Source of the DNA: UBA5448 sp045536965
GTDB taxonomy: Bacteria > Bacillota > Clostridia > Oscillospirales > SIG627
Direction of reading: 5' to 3'
Assembly (NCBI GenBank): GCA_045536965.1
Contig: JAZSON010000032.1
Span: 80,014 to 144,013 of the forward strand
DNA length: 64,000 bases
Numbering within the stretch: position 1 is the stretch's first letter; the number at the start of each line of letters is the position of its first letter. Positions 58,173 through 64,000 of this stretch are shown piece after piece. The position numbers and the translations under genes are program-made. Below the pieces are notes generated by a model. It made no database searches. It saw only the letters and a list, made by a program, of their open reading frames with translations, and was not told where the DNA came from.

Positions 58173-59078
58173 ATGAACAATTTCAAAGAAAAGATCAAAG
58201 AATTTGCAAAGGCGGACGGGGTTGACCTCATCGGCTTTGCCGACAGATCGCGTTTTACGGGGCTTGATCCCCGAAACGATCCTTTTTCCATTTTCCCCGA
58301 GGCAAAGACGGTTATTTTGCTGGGTAAACGCATCTGCCGCGGCTCTTTGCGCGGTGTCGAGGAGGGCACGAATTTCCACGATTACGCCGTTTTTGGAAAA
58401 AATTGGCTGGAGGATGAATTTTTAGCGCTTTCGGCATACAATCTTGCGAATTTTATAGAGAGCTGCCGTTTTGAAGCGGTGCCCATCTTCCCCAATCCCG
58501 CCGATCTTGCCCCACAGGGCGTACCCGTTACCGCGGGAAGACCCGCCCCCAACGTATATCCCGATTTCGATTATGCTGCCGTCGCTTGCGGTCTTTGTTC
58601 GATCTCTTACAACCGCATCCCTTTTTCCAAGGAATTCGGCTCGCGCCAGCGTTTCCACATGATTTTAACCGACGCCGCACTTGAAAGCACTCCGCTTTTG
58701 GAAGAATCCCCCTGTAACGCCTGTCGCGGTTGCGCGGATGCCTGCCCCCTGGGCGCCATCAGCAAGACCGAAACCGAGGTTATTGAGATCTGCGGTAAAA
58801 AATTTACCGTCGGTAAGATCGACTATGAAAAATGCAAGAGCTGTAAAAACGGCGCCTGCGCCAATCGGTTTTCCAAAAAATCCGCGCCCGACCGTATTGC
58901 CGCCCTTTGCAACCGTACCTGTATGTGCTCCCTGGAGGAAAGAGGCGTGCTGAAAAACACCTTTGAAAACCCCTTCCGTACAAGCGAGGTCTGGAGCATC
59001 GGCAGAAAAAGCGGCGCCGAGGGTGCCGGTGAAAACGGCTTGGGCGGTGCCTTCTTCAAAAAGGAAAGCAGGGGGTAA
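58173..59078 (+). CDS. QueG-like iron-sulfur protein A
   Basis: Protein of 301 residues related in plan to epoxyqueuosine reductase. The N-terminal domain (DGVDLIGFADRSRF and EAKTVILLGKRI) matches the QueG substrate/cobalamin domain. A ferredoxin-like part holds CNACRGCADACPLGAI near residues 178-193 and a second cysteine set (CKSCKNGAC, then CNRTCMC). It lacks the HEAT-like C-terminal domain of true QueG, so queuosine synthesis is unlikely; a small-molecule reductase is more plausible. AAAGGGG precedes the ATG. It overlaps or abuts gene B. Confidence 0.75.
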   Translation: MNNFKEKIKEFAKADGVDLIGFADRSRFTGLDPRNDPFSIFPEAKTVILLGKRICRGSLRGVEEGTNFHDYAVFGKNWLEDEFLALSAYNLANFIESCRFEAVPIFPNPADLAPQGVPVTAGRPAPNVYPDFDYAAVACGLCSISYNRIPFSKEFGSRQRFHMILTDAALESTPLLEESPCNACRGCADACPLGAISKTETEVIEICGKKFTVGKIDYEKCKSCKNGACANRFSKKSAPDRIAALCNRTCMCSLEERGVLKNTFENPFRTSEVWSIGRKSGAEGAGENGLGGAFFKKESRG

Positions 59079-59083
59079 TGAAT

Positions 59084-60214
59084 ATGAAATTGACCTCCGC
59101 AATTCTGAAAGCAAAGGCAAAGGAGCTGGGCATCGACTGCATTGCCATCGGCAACATCGAAAGATTCAAAAATGCGCCCAAGCTGATGAGTCCCATTACC
59201 TATTTTCCAAAGGCGAAGTCGGTCATCGCCATTGCCATGCCCATTCCCCGCGGCTCCAACCGCGGTATCGAGGAGGGGACCCATTGGCACAACTACACCT
59301 TTTACAGCTACAATAAATTAAATACCTTTTTCCGTCCCATCAAAACCTATCGCCTGAGCTGTTTTATTGAAGATTGCGGTTACGAGGCGGTCGCCCATTA
59401 CCCCAACGTTCCCGAGGGAAACGGCGCGAATGAGCCGGTTGCCGAGGGCAGAGTGCCGCCGAACGTCGTTTGCAGCATCCGCATCATTGCGGCGGGCTGC
59501 GGTCTGGGTGAGATCGGTTGGTCCAAGGTCTTTCTGACCAAGAAATACGGACCGCGTGTCCGCCTGGGACTGATCTTCACCGATTGCGAGCTCGAGCCCG
59601 ATCCGATCATGGACACGGGCACCCTCTGTACCCATTGCGGTGCCTGCGCGAGAAAATGCCCGGGCGGTGCCGTTCCGCATCCCAAGGATGAAAACGCGAG
59701 GATCTACGTCGATTTCGGAGAAAAGAAGATCTGGTACGGTGACGTGCAGATGGGCAGATGCACCCTTTCCCATCACGGCATGAACAACGAATGCTCGCCC
59801 TTCTTGAAAAAAGAATTTCCCAATATGGCGTTCGACGTGCGCAATTCGCAGATGACCGAGGAGGAGGCGTATATCCTCTCCTATACCGTCGCCAAAGGAA
59901 AATGGGGCAGAAAGCCCGAAAGTGACGCGGTCGTGGATTATTATAATCAGATATTGAGCCACACGGGCTATTTCGCCATCTGCGGCGCGAAGGGATGTAT
60001 CCGTGCCTGCAACGACGTGCTGGAAAAATCAGGACGGATCGAACAGACGTTTGAAAATCCGTATTTTAAGAAGCCGTCGTGGGAATTGCCCCTCCATCCC
60101 GAGCGACTGCCCGCGGGTGTCAATCCCTACCGTGAGGAATATCTGGATAAAAAATATCCCGGCATCCGCGAAAACGAATATATTTCCACTGCCGCCGACG
60201 AGCAAAACGAGTGA
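59084..60214 (+). CDS. QueG-like iron-sulfur protein B
   Basis: Protein of 376 residues, homologous to protein A and better matched to QueG in its core: KAKSVIAIAMPIPRGSNRG, GCGLGEIGWSKVFLTKKYGPRVRLGLIFTD, and CTHCGACARKCPGGAV as the first 4Fe-4S site. Further cysteines (GRCTLSHHGMNNEC, CGAKGCIRAC) could complete a second cluster. The ATG at 59084 is eight bases after AGGGGG; an ATG at 59078 that overlaps the previous stop (TAATG) is also possible. A and B are probably subunits or electron partners. Confidence 0.75.
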   Translation: MKLTSAILKAKAKELGIDCIAIGNIERFKNAPKLMSPITYFPKAKSVIAIAMPIPRGSNRGIEEGTHWHNYTFYSYNKLNTFFRPIKTYRLSCFIEDCGYEAVAHYPNVPEGNGANEPVAEGRVPPNVVCSIRIIAAGCGLGEIGWSKVFLTKKYGPRVRLGLIFTDCELEPDPIMDTGTLCTHCGACARKCPGGAVPHPKDENARIYVDFGEKKIWYGDVQMGRCTLSHHGMNNECSPFLKKEFPNMAFDVRNSQMTEEEAYILSYTVAKGKWGRKPESDAVVDYYNQILSHTGYFAICGAKGCIRACNDVLEKSGRIEQTFENPYFKKPSWELPLHPERLPAGVNPYREEYLDKKYPGIRENEYISTAADEQNE

Positions 60215-60270
60215 TGAGAGATCCCGCGTAAATGCCGGAGTTTATTTTGCCCAATGGATCTATTATGGTT

Positions 60271-60300
60271 GGCGGGAGGGAAGGATATCATCCTCCCGCC
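60271..60300. repeat. Palindrome in the interval after the QueG-like pair
   Basis: GGCGGGAGG (60271-60279) and CCTCCCGCC (60292-60300) form an inverted repeat. Just before it, 60245-60270 resembles 63853-63878 near the end of the window. The palindrome may act as the terminator of gene B, though no T-run follows. Confidence 0.45.
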
Positions 60301-60362
60301 TTCCATCACGCGAAGCGTGTATATCATCCGCTGAAAATTTTCGCCCCCGTGCGTCAAAAAGA

Positions 60363-60388
60363 AAAACCAAGGAGAGATCCTTGGTTTT
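60363..60388 (-). terminator. Terminator of the dehydrogenase operon
   Basis: Stem AAACCAAGGA with loop GAGA and its complement, followed on the minus strand by a U-rich run. Confidence 0.85.
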
Positions 60389-60396
60389 ACGTTTTT

Positions 60397-61362
60397 TTAC
60401 GCCATGGTCTCGAGCATTTTTTCACTTACCTCGTAGCGACAGGGCTCGTTTTTGATAAAGCTTTCGTATTCTTCCTCCATGAATGCTCCCATCCGCCGTA
60501 CTTCGTTGCCCGCGCTGCCTGCGATGTGAGGGGTAAGGATGCAGTTTTCGAGAGAATAAAAGGGGTGATCCTTTTCGGGCGGCTCGGGGAAGGTGACGTC
60601 GAGGATCGCGGTCAGATCGGGACGCATTTTCAAGACCTCACAAAGCTCTTTTTCCACCACCTGCGCGCCGCGCCCCGTGTTTATAAAGGTCGCGTTTTGG
60701 GGCATGGATGCAAAAAGGGCACCGCCCAGCATGCCGCGGGTACGGTCGTTGTCGGCGAGATGGTTGGACACCACGCTGCAGGTGGAAAACAGGGTCGCAA
60801 GGTCGCATTTTTCCACACCCAGCTCTTTTGCCTTTTCATCCGACAGAAAGGGATCGAAAACAAAAACCTTTAATTTGTAATCCTTCAGCATCCGTATGAC
60901 AAGCTTTCCGATCATACCCGCACCGATGATGCCGATCTTGGCACCGTAATTGCCGGGATACTCGGCACATTTTTCCCTCGCCTGTGAAAATACTGCCGTT
61001 TTCGTCATGCGGCTTCCGATAAAAAATCCTTTATTTGCAAGAATGATCTGCGCCACCGTGTATTCGGCAACCGGCACGGCGTTTGCCGCCCACGCCGAAA
61101 AGATCTTGACGCCGCGTCTTAAAAAGGGTCTTGCAAATCTTTGCACCGAGCCCGCCCCGTAGAAAACGGCTTTGAGGGAGGGAAAACAGCGCCCTATTTC
61201 TTCCTCTGAAAATACAGGCATGCCCCAGGTGGAAAAAATGATCTCGGTGTTTTCAAACGCCTTTGCATCCTTTAATATATCTTCTTTGCTGTAAACGGGG
61301 CCTTCTACCCCGAAAACCGAGCGGATATGCTCGGGCTTTTCGGTCAAATAAATCTTTTTCAT
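60397..61362 (-). CDS. D-isomer specific 2-hydroxyacid dehydrogenase
   Basis: Protein of 321 residues, complete. The NAD-binding turn is IIGAGMIGKLV near residue 146, and the catalytic Arg, Glu and His appear in INTGRGAQV, DVTFPEPPE and LTPHIAGSAG. It reduces a 2-keto acid to a D-2-hydroxy acid or the reverse; the substrate is not evident. Its ATG overlaps the stop of the TIM-barrel gene by four bases, so it is translated from the same message. A truncated relative lies at 55809. Confidence 0.9.
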   Translation of the reverse strand: MKKIYLTEKPEHIRSVFGVEGPVYSKEDILKDAKAFENTEIIFSTWGMPVFSEEEIGRCFPSLKAVFYGAGSVQRFARPFLRRGVKIFSAWAANAVPVAEYTVAQIILANKGFFIGSRMTKTAVFSQAREKCAEYPGNYGAKIGIIGAGMIGKLVIRMLKDYKLKVFVFDPFLSDEKAKELGVEKCDLATLFSTCSVVSNHLADNDRTRGMLGGALFASMPQNATFINTGRGAQVVEKELCEVLKMRPDLTAILDVTFPEPPEKDHPFYSLENCILTPHIAGSAGNEVRRMGAFMEEEYESFIKNEPCRYEVSEKMLETMA

Positions 61363-62099
61363 CCGCAGATCTCCTCAAGCGCCGCCGCTTCAACCTTTAA
61401 GGTTTCAAGCTTTCCGTCGGGCATGAATTCCAACAGAAGCGGCTGACTGCCGTTAAAGCAGGCAAGGTATTTTTTCCAAATGTCCACCCCGTCGGCAAGC
61501 GGGAACTTTTCATTGCCCTTCCAGTTGAACACGTGGATATTGACGGTATAGGGGGCAATGAGCCCGGCATAGGCAAGGTTTTCTTCCACCGTTTCCAGTT
61601 GATTGGGTTGCCAATACATTTTAAAATGCTGACTATCCACCGCCTGCATGAGCTCCAGCGCGGTTTCTTTTTTGTTGGTGAAAGTATTGTTGTGACATTC
61701 CATGCACAGGGTTACCCCGTGTTTTTCGGCCATTGCAGCCAGTTCTTTGCACTTGGAAAACAATGCATTTTTTTCGTCCTCGGTATAGTCCTGCCCGTTT
61801 TTGTTGCCGCACCAAAGACGCAAAACATCGGTGCCGAGGGTTTTGGCGGCAATAATATAATTTTCAAATTCTGCGTTTTCGTGTGTGCCGATTTTAAAAT
61901 AAGTGCCGTAAGAGGAACAGGTTACACCGTATTGCGCCTGCAATGCGGCTACTGCCTTGACTTTTTCAAGATCGTTTTGCGGGGCGTGCACATCGCTGCC
62001 CCACTCGATGTGAGTAAGGCCGCAGGCCGTCATTTCTTTTAAGATTTCTTCGGGCGAGAGGGCGCGGAAACTGATGGATACAAGACCACGTTTGTTCAT
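61359..62099 (-). CDS. TIM-barrel sugar phosphate isomerase/epimerase family protein
   Basis: Protein of 246 residues of the xylose-isomerase-like (AP endonuclease 2) superfamily: SISFRALSPEEILKEMTACGLTHIEWGSD at the start, LCMECHNNTFTN with a metal-binding glutamate near residue 138, MYWQPNQ, NIHVFNW and a C-terminal LLLEFMPDG. Such enzymes isomerise or epimerise sugars and inositols. AAAGGAGC precedes the ATG at 62099. It overlaps both neighbours by four bases, in the middle of a coupled three-gene unit. Confidence 0.85.
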   Translation of the reverse strand: MNKRGLVSISFRALSPEEILKEMTACGLTHIEWGSDVHAPQNDLEKVKAVAALQAQYGVTCSSYGTYFKIGTHENAEFENYIIAAKTLGTDVLRLWCGNKNGQDYTEDEKNALFSKCKELAAMAEKHGVTLCMECHNNTFTNKKETALELMQAVDSQHFKMYWQPNQLETVEENLAYAGLIAPYTVNIHVFNWKGNEKFPLADGVDIWKKYLACFNGSQPLLLEFMPDGKLETLKVEAAALEEICG

Positions 62100-63735
62100 T
62101 TTGTTTGCTCCTTTATTTCTATATGAAGTTTTTGTCCGTTGATACGGTAGACTCTGTATCGGCCGTTGCGATTGTAGTAATGCTCGAATTCGCCGCAATT
62201 TCCGTCAAAGGAATATTCGCAGACAGAATTTTGATATGCCACTGTAATGCGGTTCTTCTCGATGCAAATGTCGGTATATGCCGCGCCGTCAAATTCAAAG
62301 ACGGGGAGCATAAAGCCTGTTTGCCCGTATGAAATATCCACGCCGCCGGCTGAAACGGTATATTCTTCGGTTCCTTTTTCGCACACAAAGGTTGCTTTTA
62401 ATGTATCCCCGTTTATGCTGCTTTTCGTGAGGGTGTATGGCACATCGGCGCCTCCCTCGCAGCAAAGCGACATGGGGCGGGGATTGACCTTTTCGGTTTT
62501 GTAGCCGAAGTGCGGGTTTGTACCGTGCTCTGTGTCGCGGGGGAAGGGAACGGCAAGACAGATCACGGGACAAGCATTCTTCTTTTGCAGACGTCCCAGA
62601 CCGTTTGCATCGTATTGAAGATCGGCGGCGGTGTCGATTTCCAAAAAGTATCCGCCTGCATGCATAAAGGTTTTGTTAAACTCATCGGTGGTTGAGAAAA
62701 TATAGGGGGCTTCTTTTACGGCGGGCTTTTTGCTCGGAATGGCTTTGTTTGCAAACAAAGCACCCAAATATATGTTGGAGGCGAGGGTGATCATGTATTT
62801 ATTGAAATATCCGTATGACTCGCAACCGATCATATCGGCGGGATCGTATCTGTTTTTGATATGGCTGATGGGGTTGAAGGAAAGGTAGTAAAGCAGATTC
62901 TGGGTGGCAAGCTCGGCCGCGGCCACGCATTCCGAGGCTTTTTCGACTTTTCCTGCCTCGAATAAGCGATTGGCTTCCAGTTCAAAATAGGCGGCGACCA
63001 TGGCTTCGTTGTGCAAAAACTGATTGCTTCTGCCGCCAAACGGCATTTCGCCCGTAACCGACTGCATTTTCAATGTGGTGTCGATGGTATTGTCGAGCAT
63101 TTGCGCCAATCGCTCTTTATGAGGTCCGTTGTATCCCGAGCGGAGCAGAAAAGCGAAGAGCAGACGGGGCATCAAATCGTATACAACCGATTTTTGTGCG
63201 GCTCTCCGTCTTTATACATATCCATTGGATCTAAATTTCGAATTTGGGAAGGGAGTTGCCATTCGACAAACTCCGATGTGTCAATGCCGCAATATTGACC
63301 TCTGACAAAATCCGACACCGTGCCGAAAAGCGCCCAGTTATAAACAATTCTTCCCGATTTGTCATCTACATCGGTATATAAATCCCAGGGATTAAAAGCG
63401 GTAAGCTGACATTTCCATTTTTCCAGCAGGGAGGAGGGGAGAATATTTTTTTCTTCCAAAAGCATCAGACAGCAGCAGACCTCGCGGATGGAAAAGTCGT
63501 TTGCCGCTTTCACCTTAGGCATTTGATCACAGCAAATATCCATGATCTCAACGAAGGTATTCAGCATTTCGGTTTTGCGGCCGTGGGCGATCAAAATGCC
63601 GATGTTTGCCCCGAGTCTCGGAAAACCGTGCTCGGTCAGACCGTCTTTTTTTACCTCGGCGATGTAATCTGCGATCCTTTCGGGTGTATAGGCAGACAGC
63701 GCCTTTTCCATAATGTCGAGGTAGATTTTTTTCAT
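62096..63735 (-). pseudogene. Large unrecognised helical protein, split by a -1 frameshift
   Basis: Two frames, 63172-63735 and 62096 to about 63175, together encode one protein of about 545 residues. The first ends KNRLYTI-stop; reading back one base at an A5 run (T5 on the plus strand, 63191-63195) gives KKSVVYDLMPRLLFAFLLRSGYNG without interruption. The N-terminal two thirds is helix-rich with PFGGRSNQFLHNEA and NPWDLYTDVDD, like an alpha/alpha toroid of some polysaccharide lyases; the last 180 residues look like beta sandwich. Family not recognised. The shift could be a recent mutation, an assembly error, or programmed. Confidence 0.65.
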
Positions 63736-63765
63736 ACTTTTCCTCCGCCGTTTTTATTCGCCGTT

Positions 63766-63794
63766 ATTCTACCACACCCGTTTTTTCTTGTCAA
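63766..63794 (-). promoter_or_regulatory. Promoter of the lyase-like/isomerase/dehydrogenase operon
   Basis: Minus strand TTGACA (63789-63794), 17 bp, TAGAAT (63766-63771), extended by TGG. Confidence 0.75.
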
Positions 63795-63885
63795 TCGAAA
63801 GCGGGGAAAAGTGAGGGATATAACGCTTTGGGGCGGATATTTTTCCGATTGGATTTTGCCTAAAGGGTTTATTATGGTATGTTTT

Positions 63886-63939
63886 CTTAGGGTGGAGAGG
63901 GGGAGGATCCCGACCCCCTCCCCCTAACTCCCCCCTAAG
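63886..63939. repeat. C/G-rich imperfect inverted repeat at the window end
   Basis: CTTAGGG (63886-63892) faces CCCTAAG (63933-63939), and G-rich GGGGGAGG faces C-rich CCCCCTCCCCC inside. No gene is seen from 63736 to 64000 apart from the promoter. This may be a small repeat element. Confidence 0.45.
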
Positions 63940-64000
63940 ACCCCCGTTACCCCCACTCCAAACGGTCGCTGCGCGAGGCAAACGGCGGTAGGTTTTTCTC

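Noticed and set aside
58173..60214. Calling the two iron-sulfur genes queG
   Set aside because: They lack the C-terminal helical repeat domain and any queuosine context, and two unequal copies sit side by side under an AraC regulator.
1..64000. rRNA, tRNA, transposase, integrase or prophage genes
   Set aside because: None of their motifs was recognised on either strand; the mobile signals are limited to small non-coding repeats.

Overview
The window comes from a low-to-mid GC, endospore-forming Clostridia-type Firmicute, most likely an uncultured gut or rumen member. The evidence is spoIIE and spoVT, a gdpP-rplI-dnaB block, a tilS-hpt-ftsH block, strong AGGAGG ribosome binding sites, and many sigma-A promoters of the form TTGACA/TTTACA-N17-TATAAT, often with an extended TGn -10. 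The accessory genes are mostly for plant or host glycan use (GH4, GH51, sialidase-like, SGNH and alpha/beta esterases, galT, AraC regulators, MFS transporters). No rRNA, tRNA, CRISPR, phage or transposase gene was seen.

Layout. 0-8.8 kb: serine hydrolase and histidine phosphatase; a three-gene minus operon (GNAT-like, alpha/beta hydrolase, MBL hydrolase); patatin; NCS2 purine permease; an MFS transporter. 8.9-11.7 kb: two near-identical DegT/DnrJ-type aminotransferases in tandem, each with its own promoter and terminator. 11.8-16.3 kb: ceramidase-like lipoprotein, EamA and MFS transporters, CPBP protease. 16.3-22.1 kb: Gfo/Idh/MocA oxidoreductase facing an AraC regulator; galT; rpsO-pnp. 22.3-26.2 kb: spoIIE, a ComEC-like MBL lipoprotein and its DUF3006 partner. 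26.2-29.5 kb: CDF-type transporter and a GH4 alpha-galactosidase facing an AraC regulator across three helically phased direct repeats. 29.6-33.2 kb: hflX and a topoisomerase IV-type subunit A. 33.3-36.8 kb: unknown barrel-like protein, PHP-domain protein, SGNH hydrolase. 36.8-45.9 kb: seven-gene housekeeping operon yybS-gdpP-rplI-dnaB-tilS-hpt-ftsH.

45.9-50 kb is the most rearranged core-adjacent stretch. The 5' end of spoVT has been copied about 1.1 kb away as a free-standing 60-residue AbrB-domain gene, whose 34 shared codons differ only synonymously. A small TTGTAGGG-ended repeat sits in the spoVT leader but not in the copy, an AT-rich beta-propeller-like gene lies between, and a beheaded SGNH hydrolase lies beyond. 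50-55.7 kb: sialidase-unknown-acyltransferase operon divergent from an MFS transporter. 55.8-64 kb: a truncated and a complete copy of the same 2-hydroxyacid dehydrogenase bracket an AraC regulator and two QueG-like iron-sulfur proteins. The complete copy ends a coupled operon whose first gene is split by a -1 frameshift at an A5 run.

The strongest candidates for new biology are the selected AbrB-only copy of spoVT, the paired QueG-like reductases with a private AraC regulator, the phased AraC-type sites at melA, and the palindrome built into the promoter at 34.2 kb. All assignments were made by reading the sequence and recalling family motifs; no database was searched.
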